64,000 nucleotides of DNA, from assembly GCF_900115825.1 (NCBI RefSeq), contig NZ_FOXW01000007.1, positions 1 to 64,000 on the forward strand. Reading direction: 5' to 3'. How positions within the stretch are numbered: the stretch's first letter is position 1; the number at the start of each line of letters is the position of its first letter. The stretch comes from Desemzia incerta (GTDB lineage: Bacteria > Bacillota > Bacilli > Lactobacillales > Carnobacteriaceae). The notes beneath the pieces are model-generated. The model made no database searches, had not been told where the DNA came from, and saw nothing but the letters and a program-made list of their open reading frames with translations. Position numbers and translations under genes: made by a program. Shown here piece after piece: positions 25,666-34,407 of the stretch.

Positions 25666-28020
25666 GTGACGAATTTGAAAAGTGATCAAACCGAAGATTT
25701 TAATATTGTCATGGAAAATGTCCAATATTTTCCTCCACAACAATATTATGGGACCATTGTTTTATTTATGATTAAGGGAACGGCACAAGTCAGGTACGAA
25801 GGTCAAGAAGATGAACTGAAAGAAAATGATATTTTGTTTATCAACCGGAATTCTCGTTATTCCATTAGAGGAAATGAAGAGAATATACTGATATCTTTAT
25901 CCATATCCAGTCATTTTTTTGCGCTGCATTATAAAAATTATTTCCATAGTTACTTTCAGTCTTTCTCTAAAGAATTGGATAAAGGAAGAGAAAAAGTCAC
26001 TCAACAATTGAGGCATTTATTGTCAGAAATGATTATTGAAAAGTACCGCGACGAAGATGGCAGTGCACTCGTGATCCAAAGCAGTGTTTACCAAATTATG
26101 TTGATGATGACGCGTTTCTTCAAAAAAGAGATGCCGATGTGGGAAGGCGCTGAAGCCAACGATGAACGTATTGCTCGCATCATTCAACTAATCGAACAAC
26201 ACTATTCAGAACCGCTGACGTTATCTGAAGTGGCTGAAAACGAGTTTTTATCTGTCTCTTACTTATCGCGCTACTTTAAGCAAATGGCAGGGATCGGTTT
26301 TTTGAACTATTTGAATCAAGTTCGTTTGAAACACAGTATCGATGATTTATTGTACACAACAGATAATTTATACGAAATTGCTCACAACAATGGATTTTCA
26401 ACGGCTAAAAATTATTCTGCAATCTTCAAGTCGGTCTACCACATGACTCCCTCACAGTACCGAAAACAGCATCAGCAAGCCAATTTGATCAGAGAAAAAG
26501 AAGAGGAAGTTCAAGAAGAAACACGTTCAGTGATGGAATCCCCAGCAGTCTTGATCCGATTAGCCAAATATTTAGATGAAAGTGCAGACCAAAATTTTGT
26601 TTACGATAAAGCTCCAGTAGAAGAATTAGAGATTCGCCTAGAGAAAGAAAGCGATGAAAAATTGGGGCACGAAAAGCATTTAGTGTTCATAGGTGAATTG
26701 AAAGAATTGCTGAATGAAAATGTTAAAAAACAAGTTCTAACAGCTAATCAACAATTAGGAATCCATTATATAGGAATTCGAAAATTACTGGAGGGAATTA
26801 CTTTGCTGCCGGAAGTAGATACTGACGAGATGATCTCAACATCGCCTGTATATGCTAATTCCGATTTGGCTATCCAATTTTTAAAAGAGCAGCACATCCC
26901 TTTATTTATCCGTGTCGATTACAAAGAAATCAAACAAGATGAACTCTCCTTTTTTGATCGTTTTGATCGCTTTATTCAGCATTCATTATTGGTTTTTGGA
27001 CGTTCATTTGTAGGACAGTGGCGCGTCTTATTTCAAGGACCAAATCAAAAATCTGTATCCGCTGATGAGTTGAAGAAGATGTATTTGAAGTTACGGCAAT
27101 TATTAAAGAATCGTGTATCTGACATAGCGGTTGGCTATTATGTTTCTTATGATGAAAAAAAAGATATTATTTCACAGGATCAGCATTGGATATTCGATGA
27201 AGCAGAAAAAATTGAATTTATCAGTTACGACGCTGATCAAAACGATTTGATTGATTTTGATAAAATCAGCGACAAAGATTTTATCAAGAGTCAGGACTAC
27301 ATCGTTGATAAGACAGCCAGATTAAAACAGTTTTTAAGAAAACACCAATTGAATAAACCCTTGTACTTGAACAACTGGAATACATTAACAGGTAATACGC
27401 GTTATACGAATGGAACTTTCTTTAGAGGAGCACTGATTCTGAGAACTGTTCTTGCTTTAAGCAAGGAAGTTGAGAGCTTGGGCTTTTGGATCAACAATGA
27501 ATTGCATGAAAAAAGCAGCGGCAGCCGCAACATCTTGATTGATGGATTGGAATTGTTTCACTTTTTCGATGGAAAACGGCCAGTGTATTATGCGGTCATG
27601 TTTAAAGAAAGACTCCGAGGAAAAGTAATTGCAAGAGGAGACAGCTTTTTGATGACTGAAAATGAAGAGGGTTATCAAATTATTTTATATAACGAGAAAC
27701 GATTTAATCCTCAATACTCTACGGATGAACTGTTTGTCCAATCTCGTAAAAAAGAGCTGCATTTCAGTTTGAAGGGGTTAGAAAAAGGCGATTATCAAAT
27801 TCGTACATTCCGATTCGACAGCGAAAACGGCGGTCTATATAAAAATTGGGGCAAATTAAACAGTCAGTATGGTATTGATAAAGAAATCATAGATTACATT
27901 GTTCAAACATCTCGTCCAGCCATTGAGTTAACAGATGAAAGCATTGAAGGAGACTGGTCTTTTTATTCCTTATTGAATATCAATGCTATTCACTTTATTG
28001 AAATGAGAAAAGTTATATAA
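25666..28020 (+). CDS. AraC-family regulator with C-terminal GH39-like domain
   Basis: A 784-aa three-part regulator. Residues ~15-100 are a cupin-like sensor; ~165-265 are two AraC helix-turn-helices (LSEVAENEFLSVSYLSRYFK, then YEIAHNNGFSTAKNYSAIFK and TPSQYRKQH); ~300-780 resemble the glycoside hydrolase 39 fold found on some Firmicutes AraC proteins. In the strand where related enzymes have a nucleophile Glu (EWN), this one reads NNWN, so the domain may only bind sugar. Start is GTG with GAAAGGG upstream. No sugar operon adjoins it, so its target is unknown; the M20 gene 240 bp downstream is the nearest candidate. Confidence 0.8.
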   Translation: MTNLKSDQTEDFNIVMENVQYFPPQQYYGTIVLFMIKGTAQVRYEGQEDELKENDILFINRNSRYSIRGNEENILISLSISSHFFALHYKNYFHSYFQSFSKELDKGREKVTQQLRHLLSEMIIEKYRDEDGSALVIQSSVYQIMLMMTRFFKKEMPMWEGAEANDERIARIIQLIEQHYSEPLTLSEVAENEFLSVSYLSRYFKQMAGIGFLNYLNQVRLKHSIDDLLYTTDNLYEIAHNNGFSTAKNYSAIFKSVYHMTPSQYRKQHQQANLIREKEEEVQEETRSVMESPAVLIRLAKYLDESADQNFVYDKAPVEELEIRLEKESDEKLGHEKHLVFIGELKELLNENVKKQVLTANQQLGIHYIGIRKLLEGITLLPEVDTDEMISTSPVYANSDLAIQFLKEQHIPLFIRVDYKEIKQDELSFFDRFDRFIQHSLLVFGRSFVGQWRVLFQGPNQKSVSADELKKMYLKLRQLLKNRVSDIAVGYYVSYDEKKDIISQDQHWIFDEAEKIEFISYDADQNDLIDFDKISDKDFIKSQDYIVDKTARLKQFLRKHQLNKPLYLNNWNTLTGNTRYTNGTFFRGALILRTVLALSKEVESLGFWINNELHEKSSGSRNILIDGLELFHFFDGKRPVYYAVMFKERLRGKVIARGDSFLMTENEEGYQIILYNEKRFNPQYSTDELFVQSRKKELHFSLKGLEKGDYQIRTFRFDSENGGLYKNWGKLNSQYGIDKEIIDYIVQTSRPAIELTDESIEGDWSFYSLLNINAIHFIEMRKVI

Positions 28021-28079
28021 TGGAATTAAAGAAAGTTTCTACTTGCTATAAAAGAATAAAATGACAAAAAAGACGAAAG

Positions 28080-28113
28080 GACAAAAAACACCCCCTGGAT
28101 TTTGTCTTTTTTG
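28080..28113 (+). terminator. Terminator of the AraC-family gene
   Basis: GACAAAA and TTTTGTC pair around a C-rich loop and are followed by six Ts, about 60 bases after the stop codon. Confidence 0.8.
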
Positions 28114-28261
28114 TTTTACCTTAGGAGAAGAGGGCAAAAAAGCAGTAAAAAAGGATAAGAACCGCTCTGGTTAAAACTTTTAAAGAGGCTATAATAGAGA
28201 TTGTCGCTAAATGAAAGCTTGGTATTAAAGGAATAGGTAAAAAATTAGGAGGTAATGTTAA

Positions 28262-29464
28262 ATGACAGAAGTATCGGTTAAAGAAGAGTTGCTGAAACGA
28301 TTAGAAGAAAAAAATGATCGTATGATTGAAATCCGTCGTTATTTGCATGCACACCCAGAATTGTCTTTTAAAGAAGATAAAACGGCTAAATACATTCAAG
28401 ATTTTTATAAAGAAAAAGAGTGCGATGTTCGCGCAAACGTTGGAGGAAATGGCGTTGTTGTAACGATTGATAGTGGCAAACCTGGAAAGACTATCGGGAT
28501 TCGTGCCGATTTTGATGCACTTCCGATTACAGAAGAAACAGACTTGCCATTTGCTTCGCAAAATCCAGGAGTCATGCATGCATGTGGTCATGATGGACAT
28601 ACAGCTTACATGTTGATTCTTGGAGAAACGTTGATCGAAATGAAAGATAAATTAGAAGGTAAAGTTGTCATCCTTCACCAACATGCAGAAGAAGTTCCCC
28701 CAGGCGGAGCTATCAGCATGATCGCAGATGGAGCCCTAGACGGAGTGGACAATGTATTTGGTATCCACGTGATGTCAGAAATGGAATCAGGTAAAATTTT
28801 CTACCGTCCAGGCAATGTTCAAACAGGACGTTCTTATTTTAAAGTTACCATCAATGGTGTTGGGGGACATGGTTCTTCTCCACACAAAGCAAAAGATGCG
28901 ATCGTTGCAGCGAGTCATTTTGTAGTGACTCTTCAAAGTGTCGTCAGTCGTGCGTTGAGTCCATTTGATGTAGGTTCAATCACGATCGGAAATTTTGATG
29001 GAAAAGGTTCATTCAATGTCATCAAAGACAAAGTGACCCTTGAAGGAGATGTCCGCTCCATGTCCGATGAAGCACAAGCAACGATCGAAAGAGAAGTTCG
29101 GGCGAAATTAGATGGAATCAGTGCAATGTTCGGCGTCACTTATGATTTAGATTACAAAAATGATTACCCGGTTCTTTACAATGATCCTGAAATAACTGAG
29201 TTTGGTGTCAATGTGTTGCGAAATACGGATATTCCAGAATTAACAGGTGTTGAAATGTGCGAACCGCAACCACCTTCAGAAGATTTTGCTTATTACGCGA
29301 AAGAACGTCCAAGTATGTTCTTCTATGTGGGGGCAACTCCTGAAAACGGAAAAGCTTACCCTCATCACAACCCTAAGTTTGATATTGATGAAAAATCACT
29401 AATGATCTCTGCTAAAGCAATGGGCGCCATCGTTGTTGATTATTTGAAAGGAAGTAGCAAGTAA
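28262..29464 (+). CDS. M20 family amidohydrolase/peptidase
   Basis: A 400-aa metal-dependent hydrolase of the IAL/amidohydrolase branch of M20 (N-acyl amino acid, hippurate or indole-conjugate type substrates). Features: LHAHPELSF near residue 28, the metal cluster HACGHDGHTAYM (~105), HQHAEEVPPGGA with the catalytic Glu pair (~140), a dimerisation domain in the middle, and a late PPSEDFAYY and YPHHNPKFD metal ligand. Start ATG with AGGAGG. The MFS gene starts directly after its stop, so the pair probably imports or exports a conjugate and hydrolyses it. Exact substrate unknown. Confidence 0.88.
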   Translation: MTEVSVKEELLKRLEEKNDRMIEIRRYLHAHPELSFKEDKTAKYIQDFYKEKECDVRANVGGNGVVVTIDSGKPGKTIGIRADFDALPITEETDLPFASQNPGVMHACGHDGHTAYMLILGETLIEMKDKLEGKVVILHQHAEEVPPGGAISMIADGALDGVDNVFGIHVMSEMESGKIFYRPGNVQTGRSYFKVTINGVGGHGSSPHKAKDAIVAASHFVVTLQSVVSRALSPFDVGSITIGNFDGKGSFNVIKDKVTLEGDVRSMSDEAQATIEREVRAKLDGISAMFGVTYDLDYKNDYPVLYNDPEITEFGVNVLRNTDIPELTGVEMCEPQPPSEDFAYYAKERPSMFFYVGATPENGKAYPHHNPKFDIDEKSLMISAKAMGAIVVDYLKGSSK

Positions 29465-30859
29465 TTGGAACAAGAGTATAAAGGGAATAACAGATTAATC
29501 GCAGGTATCGTCATGGGTGTTATCACATTTTGGTTGTTTGCCCAAACGATGCTGAATATCGGTCCAGCTGTACAACAAGATCTAGGGATCTCTGCAGGAG
29601 TATTGAATATTTCTGTCAGCTTGACCGCTTTATTCTCCGGTATGTTCATGGTTGGAGCTGGAAGCTTGGCTGACCGTATCGGACGCGTAAAAATGACGAA
29701 TATTGGTATGGTTTTAAGCATTACTGGTTCCTTGTTTATTGTAGTGGCACAAGGTGCGCCTCTATTGATTCTTGGACGGATCATCCAAGGGTTGTCTGCA
29801 GCAGCTATCATGCCATCCACCATGGCTTTGATGAAAGTGTATTTTGATGGAAAAGAAAGACAACGGGCGCTAAGTTACTGGTCAATTGGTTCGTGGGGCG
29901 GTTCTGGATTAACGTCTCTATTTGCTGGATTGGTTGCCAGTACACTTGGATGGAGAGCAATCTTCATTTTGTCTATCGTGATTACTGTTATTGGGATGAT
30001 GTTGCTGAAAGGTACACCTGAAAGCAAAGTAGAAGCTATTGGGAGTCAAAAGTTTGATTTTTCGGGATTAATGGCTTTCGTGGTAATGATGTTGTCGTTC
30101 AACCTTTATATTACGAACGGGTCTGCATTAGGCTGGACTAGCTTAGCTGGACTTGGACTTATTGCTGTTTTCCTGCTTTCAACATTAGTTTTTGTCAAAT
30201 TAGAAACCAGTAAAGACAATAGTTTGATTGATTTCTCGCTTTTTAAAAACAAAGCTTATGCTGGAGCAACTTTGTCGAACTTCTTATTGAACGCAGCAGC
30301 GGGCACATTGATCGTTGTAAACACGTATGCTCAATCTGGTCGCGGATTCACTTCTTTCCAAACAGGACTATTAACAATCGGTTACTTAGTCTTTGTGTTG
30401 ATCGCGATTCGTATGGGTGAAAAATTCTTGCAAAAATATGGTGCGCGTATGCCAATGCTGGCTAGTGCAGTCATTACTGCGATAGGGATCGCCTTGATGT
30501 CATTGACGTTCTTACCAAATAGTCTGTACATCATTTTTATCATCGTAGGGTATGCATTATTTGGATTCGGATTAGGAATTTATGCGACTCCTTCAACAGA
30601 TACCGCTGTTTCAAATGCACCCGCTGAAAAAGTAGCCGTTGCATCTGGTGTTTACAAAATGGCCAGTTCTTTAGGCGGTGCTATTGGTGTAGCTATTTCA
30701 GCAAGTGTCTTTGCAGCCGTAAATGCTGATGGACATGTGCATGAAGCAGGTTCTATTGGGTTATTGGTCAACATTTTATTTGTGGTGATTGCTTTCTTAA
30801 GTGTGTTCTTTACAACACCAAAAGATCATGCAGATGCTGTACATTCAACAACTAAATAA
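29465..30859 (+). CDS. Major facilitator superfamily transporter (DHA2/14-TM type)
   Basis: A 464-aa permease with about fourteen membrane helices and the MFS loop motif GSLADRIGRVKMTN (residues ~75). The repeat GRIIQGLSAAAIMPSTMAL is the motif C region of drug/H+ antiporters of the QacA-like group. It starts at TTG immediately after the stop codon of the M20 hydrolase, with GGAAG within that gene, so translation is coupled. It is more likely to move the hydrolase's substrate or product than a general drug, but this is inference. Confidence 0.87.
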   Translation: MEQEYKGNNRLIAGIVMGVITFWLFAQTMLNIGPAVQQDLGISAGVLNISVSLTALFSGMFMVGAGSLADRIGRVKMTNIGMVLSITGSLFIVVAQGAPLLILGRIIQGLSAAAIMPSTMALMKVYFDGKERQRALSYWSIGSWGGSGLTSLFAGLVASTLGWRAIFILSIVITVIGMMLLKGTPESKVEAIGSQKFDFSGLMAFVVMMLSFNLYITNGSALGWTSLAGLGLIAVFLLSTLVFVKLETSKDNSLIDFSLFKNKAYAGATLSNFLLNAAAGTLIVVNTYAQSGRGFTSFQTGLLTIGYLVFVLIAIRMGEKFLQKYGARMPMLASAVITAIGIALMSLTFLPNSLYIIFIIVGYALFGFGLGIYATPSTDTAVSNAPAEKVAVASGVYKMASSLGGAIGVAISASVFAAVNADGHVHEAGSIGLLVNILFVVIAFLSVFFTTPKDHADAVHSTTK

Positions 30860-30868
30860 ACAACAAAA

Positions 30869-30905
30869 CAAGCGACTGGGAACAAAATCCTAGTCGCTTG
30901 CTTTA
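30869..30905. terminator. Bidirectional terminator after the MFS gene
   Basis: CAAGCGACTgGGA pairs with TCCtAGTCGCTTG around a 6-nt loop, between convergent transcripts. Confidence 0.85.
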
Positions 30906-30919
30906 TTATCAGATTGGAT

Positions 30920-31404
30920 TTAAAAAGTCTTTCCTAGTTCTTTAGCTTTTTCAATACCTGCCGCTACAATGCTTTCCGAATTTTCAGGATCGTGATCCAT
31001 GCCTTCGACAAATAACTCGGAACAATCTTTGATGCCTAGGAAGCCGAAAATAGTTTTGATGTATTGGCTGGCAGGATCTTGTCCATGAAATACGCCGCCA
31101 TTGGCTTGAATATGTAAAAGTTTTTTGTTGTTGATCAAACCTTCGGATCCTGTTTCAGTATAGCGGAATGTTTTGCCAGCAACCGTTACGGTATCGATCC
31201 AAGATTTCAGGCGAGAATGTACATGCAGATTCCATAATGGAGTCGCAATCAATTTCTGGAAGAGTTACTTGGTATAAGTTCAACTCTTCAATGCTGTTAT
31301 CAGGATTAGTCTTTTGTATTCTTCTAGAAAGCATCTAACACTTTCATTGAACTTGAAACTGAACGATCAAACTGGTGAACGCGTACTACTAAAACTTTTG
31401 CCAT
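30920..31404 (-). pseudogene. Broken FMN-dependent NADH-azoreductase (azoR-like)
   Basis: The C-terminal half (31252-30920 on the minus strand) reads well as AzoR: LWNLHVHSRLKSWIDTV, IQANGGVFHG and the SIVAAGIEKAKELG end. Upstream, from an ATG at 31404, the N-terminal MAKVLVVRVHQF start is found but is interrupted by frameshifts and stops near residue 27 and again downstream. About 60-100 residues between LPEID and IATPLWN are missing. Several independent lesions make this a decayed gene rather than a sequencing error. A functional copy would have reduced azo dyes and quinones using NADH. Confidence 0.85.
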
Positions 31405-31513
31405 TTCTTTCCCTACTTTCGTTTTTATAAATAAACTGTATCATGATTGAAGCGCTTTAATAATAAGCTCTGAAGAATTTACAAATAAAAGCTAAACGCT
31501 TGCATAAAACAAT

Positions 31514-31546
31514 TTGGTTGTGTACAATTCAATTGTGCACAACCAA
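31514..31546. promoter_or_regulatory. OhrR operator
   Basis: A 33-bp inverted repeat with 16-bp arms and one mismatch, centred on TACAATTCAATTGT, which matches the known OhrR box (TACAATT-N-AATTGTA). It ends three bases before the ribosome binding site of ohrR, so it would control the ohrR-ohr unit directly. Confidence 0.85.
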
Positions 31547-31561
31547 TTAGGGGGAAATCAA

Positions 31562-32005
31562 ATGGAAGGAAATCAGTTTTTATTAGAAGAACAGCTTTGT
31601 TTTTCGACGTACACTCTATCTAAACAATTTACCAAATTTTATCGGCCAATTTTAGAACCGTATTCGTTAACGTACCCTCAATATGTAACTTTATTGATTT
31701 TATGGGAGAACGATAACCAAAGCGTGCAAGAATTAGGTAATCGATTAGGATTAGATAGCGGAACGTTGACGCCTATGCTCAAGCGAATGGAAACAGCGGG
31801 ATATGTTACTCGAAATCGTCATCCGGAAGATGATAGAAAAGTCGTAATTGCTGTGACTGAAAAAGCGATGGGCATCAAAAGTGAAGTAATAGAAAAAGTT
31901 TCTGCCTGTTTGCAGCTTCTCCAATTGGAAGAAAAAGATTATTTTGATTTGATCGAACGCATCAATGCTCTGACCAAAACTTTAGGAGGAATCAATCATG
32001 ACTGA
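31562..32005 (+). CDS. ohrR: Organic hydroperoxide-sensing MarR-family repressor OhrR
   Basis: A 147-aa winged-helix repressor that releases DNA when organic peroxides oxidise its reactive cysteine. The N-terminal LEEQLCFSTYTLSKQF has the single conserved Cys (residue ~13) exactly where OhrR proteins place it. The winged helix follows (LGNRLGLDSGTLTPMLKRME, then RHPEDDRKV). I start at ATG 31562 with GGGGG upstream; an earlier in-frame start would lie inside the operator. It overlaps ohr by 8 bp, and the palindromic OhrR box lies directly upstream. I see only one other Cys, near residue 115. Confidence 0.92.
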   Translation: MEGNQFLLEEQLCFSTYTLSKQFTKFYRPILEPYSLTYPQYVTLLILWENDNQSVQELGNRLGLDSGTLTPMLKRMETAGYVTRNRHPEDDRKVVIAVTEKAMGIKSEVIEKVSACLQLLQLEEKDYFDLIERINALTKTLGGINHD

Positions 32006-32432
32006 ATCAAGAAAACTTTATACAACAAAAGCAATCAATACAGGTGGACGTAACGGAGAAAGCCGTTTACCAGACGGGTCATTTTCAGTTAGAGTTTCTA
32101 CACCAAAAAAATTAGGTGGTCTAGGACAAGGAAGCAACCCTGAACAATTATTTGCATTAGGATACAGTGCTTGTTTCAACTCTGCTTTAGAAGCGAAAAT
32201 GAAAGAAGCAAAAGTAGAGGCTAAATCAGAAGTAACGGCTGAAGTGGTTTTAAATTCAGATCCGTCAGACAATGGCTTCAAATTATCTGTTGTCTTAGAA
32301 GTCGGTATTGAAGGAAAAACGTTAGAAGAAACAACAGAACTAGCTGAAAAAGCTCATGCATTCTGCCCGTATTCAAAAGCTGTTCAAAACAATATTGATG
32401 TTGAAGTGAAAGCTGTAGAATATGTCGGTTAA
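31998..32432 (+). CDS. ohr: Organic hydroperoxide resistance protein Ohr
   Basis: Thiol-dependent peroxidase of the OsmC/Ohr family that detoxifies organic hydroperoxides. It has the two redox cysteines in their usual settings, GYSACFNSALE (~55) and HAFCPYSKAVQ (~120), plus the catalytic Arg in the N-terminal NGESRLPDGSFSVRVSTP region. The 144-aa length is standard. The start overlaps the end of ohrR, giving a self-contained sensor-effector pair. It is followed by a bidirectional terminator. Confidence 0.95.
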   Translation: MTESRKLYTTKAINTGGRNGESRLPDGSFSVRVSTPKKLGGLGQGSNPEQLFALGYSACFNSALEAKMKEAKVEAKSEVTAEVVLNSDPSDNGFKLSVVLEVGIEGKTLEETTELAEKAHAFCPYSKAVQNNIDVEVKAVEYVG

Positions 32433-32435
32433 TTT

Positions 32436-32471
32436 TAAAAAAACTCTCGCCGAATCTGGCGAGAGTTTTTG
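32436..32471. terminator. Bidirectional terminator after ohr
   Basis: AAAACTCTCGCC pairs with GGCGAGAGTTTT (12 bp), flanked by A and T runs; it serves ohr on the plus strand and the AEC gene on the minus strand. Confidence 0.9.
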
Positions 32472-32472
32472 T

Positions 32473-33384
32473 TTACAAAATGAAGATCAAAGCTCCAATC
32501 ATGAGAATCAAGGATAACAGGATGCTCATTGAAGATAAAAATCCTGAAAGAGAAGCTTTGTTTCCATAAACCACCATGTTGATGGTAGAAACAGTCCCTA
32601 TTGGAGCAAGAGCCAATAAGACTAACGATATTCGAACGAGTTGCGGTAGAGGCAGCAAGAAATAGAAAATCAACGCAAGTAAAATACCTAATAAGTAGCG
32701 TGTAAACAATAGTTTTGCTACTTTCGTCAAATCGACTCGAGGAATCTTAAAGTCTAAGTAAAGCCCAATCATAAACATGGATAGAAAGGCATTTCCGCTA
32801 GAAAAAAGTTTGACGACCGAAAGAACATTTTCCGGAATCACAAATTGAAAAAGGGCCAGTAGGATCATAACAATGTAAGTAGAAAAAGAAGGAGAGCGAA
32901 ACAAACGAAAAATCACTTCTTTAGCTCCGCGAGAGCTTCGATTTTGTCCCAGCATTTTATCTGCTAATAAAGGCGTCCCGCCAAATAACATCAACGCATT
33001 ACCTGTATCGAAACTGCCGATAAAAGGAATAGCAGCAGGGAAAAAACCTTGTACAAATGGAATCGTAAAATTCCCAATGTTGTACCCCGCTTGACTGAAC
33101 ATCATTAAAGCCTGATCAGAAGTGTCTTTCTTACGCCAGATTATTCCGCCGATTGACACCAACAAAATATTTGACAACAAACCTAAAGAAATCATAATGA
33201 TCAATATGCTATCAATCTCAACGGCATTGAAGCCGACAATAATCGTAGCCGGCAAAGTTAAGTTCAGAATGATTTTTGAAATGGTGTGGCCGTCCCGCTC
33301 TTCTAATAGCCCACCTGCTTTAAATAAATAACCTACTAGTATGACCAATAAAAAGCTGATTGCTTGTGTTAATACAGCCCCCAA
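32473..33384 (-). CDS. AEC family transporter (auxin efflux carrier-like)
   Basis: A 303-aa permease with about ten membrane helices in the bilobal AEC arrangement, with conserved polar breaks such as LNLTLPATIIVGF near residue 45 and LALAPIGTVSTINMVVYG in the last third. Bacterial AEC proteins move small organic acids such as malate, lactate or auxin-like compounds; the substrate here is unknown. The start is TTG at 33384 with AAGGAG ~11 nt upstream. A 17-bp palindrome sits just before the ribosome site, suggesting dedicated control. Confidence 0.85.
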   Translation of the reverse strand: MGAVLTQAISFLLVILVGYLFKAGGLLEERDGHTISKIILNLTLPATIIVGFNAVEIDSILIIMISLGLLSNILLVSIGGIIWRKKDTSDQALMMFSQAGYNIGNFTIPFVQGFFPAAIPFIGSFDTGNALMLFGGTPLLADKMLGQNRSSRGAKEVIFRLFRSPSFSTYIVMILLALFQFVIPENVLSVVKLFSSGNAFLSMFMIGLYLDFKIPRVDLTKVAKLLFTRYLLGILLALIFYFLLPLPQLVRISLVLLALAPIGTVSTINMVVYGNKASLSGFLSSMSILLSLILMIGALIFIL

Positions 33385-33403
33385 TAAAAAAACGCTCCTT
33401 TTT

Positions 33404-33420
33404 CTAGGTTTAAAACCTAG
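33404..33420. promoter_or_regulatory. Palindrome in the AEC gene leader
   Basis: Perfect 8-bp arms CTAGGTTT/AAACCTAG around one base, about 10 bp upstream of the AEC ribosome site on the minus strand. It has no T tract, so an operator is the simplest reading. The binding protein is unknown. Confidence 0.55.
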
Positions 33421-33575
33421 TTTTACCTTATCTTACCTTACCAAATCATAAATTCCAATCTTAAGGTAAATGCCTTAAAACAAGTTCGAATAAAATAGAT
33501 AATGCTCTCCTTGTCTTTTCTGCTTAACACATTTGTATATTAGGTAGAAAAAAATTCGAAAGTTAGCGAGGGAAA

Positions 33576-34141
33576 ATGAAAAAGGGCAAAGAAAATCAGA
33601 CCAGTGATGCGTCATTTGATTTTGGAGAAGTGGAACTGTTAGATATGGAAACAGTAGCCTTAGCCCAGTTCAACAGCGATCAAATAACGGTGTTAGGCGA
33701 TATCAGTATACCTAGCGTTGGATTGAATCTGGCAATTGGAAAAGGTACCTCTCCTTATACCTTGGCATTGACAGCAGGAACCATGAAAGAAGAGCAAGCA
33801 ATGGGGAAGGGAAACTATGCTTTAGCTGGACGTTATATGGAAGATCCAGACTTGTTGTTTAGACCTTTATATGAAGTAGAAATAGGCGACACTGTTTATT
33901 TGACTGATTTGAGCTACATTTATGAGTACCAAGTCATTGAGCAACGAAACATCGAAGCTACAGAAGTCAGCGTCATAGATGAGTCCCGAATAAGACATTA
34001 CTGACATTGATCACGTGTGACGGTAATGGAGTTACTCGCGTATTGACCACTGCTGAACTTGTCCAAAAGGTTTCCGTAGACAATGCTTCTCCTGAAATGT
34101 TAGAAGCTTTTGATTCAGATCTGAGTATTCGATCTCGTTGA
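33576..34141 (+). pseudogene. Broken class A sortase
   Basis: Residues from SFDFGEVELLDMETV through DISIPSVGLNLAI, GTMKEEQAMGKGNYALAG and YLTDLSYIYEYQVIE match the sortase A beta-barrel, with the catalytic His expected in the ALAG(R/H)Y region replaced by Arg (ALAGRY). The reading frame then stops at 34004. The catalytic Cys segment TLLTLITCDGNG continues in another frame to 34141, so one base is missing around 33980. The N-terminal membrane anchor is also absent. Three defects (no anchor, His lost, frameshift) indicate a dead gene. An intact enzyme would anchor LPxTG proteins to the wall. Confidence 0.88.
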
Positions 34142-34196
34142 TGAGAAAAGAAGCAATCAGATATAAGATAAGATTTATATAACAGCATACAGCAAA

Positions 34197-34231
34197 GGAA
34201 CCACAACTTTTTCCTGGTTGTGGTTCTTTTG
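34197..34231 (+). terminator. Terminator after the sortase remnant
   Basis: GAACCACAA pairs with TTGTGGTTC, followed by TTTT. Confidence 0.8.
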
Positions 34232-34332
34232 TATCTAAAGGAATGTAAGGGGAAACATTGGAAAGACAAGCTTATTCTTTGAAAATAAAGCTTGCAAACA
34301 GGATATAAAAAGAGCATACTATTTGTTAGTTA

Positions 34333-34360
34333 CCTAACAGTTCGGTGCCGAACTATTAGG
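34333..34360. promoter_or_regulatory. Operator upstream of the marR-ABC operon
   Basis: CCTAA-c-AGTTCGG-TG-CCGAACT-a-TTAGG: a 28-bp palindrome with a single mismatched pair. It lies 48 bp before the MarR-family gene and is the natural binding site for that repressor. Confidence 0.75.
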
Positions 34361-34407
34361 GAGAGAATTCAAAAAGACAACCAAGAAATTTTAAGAGGAG
34401 GTAAAAA

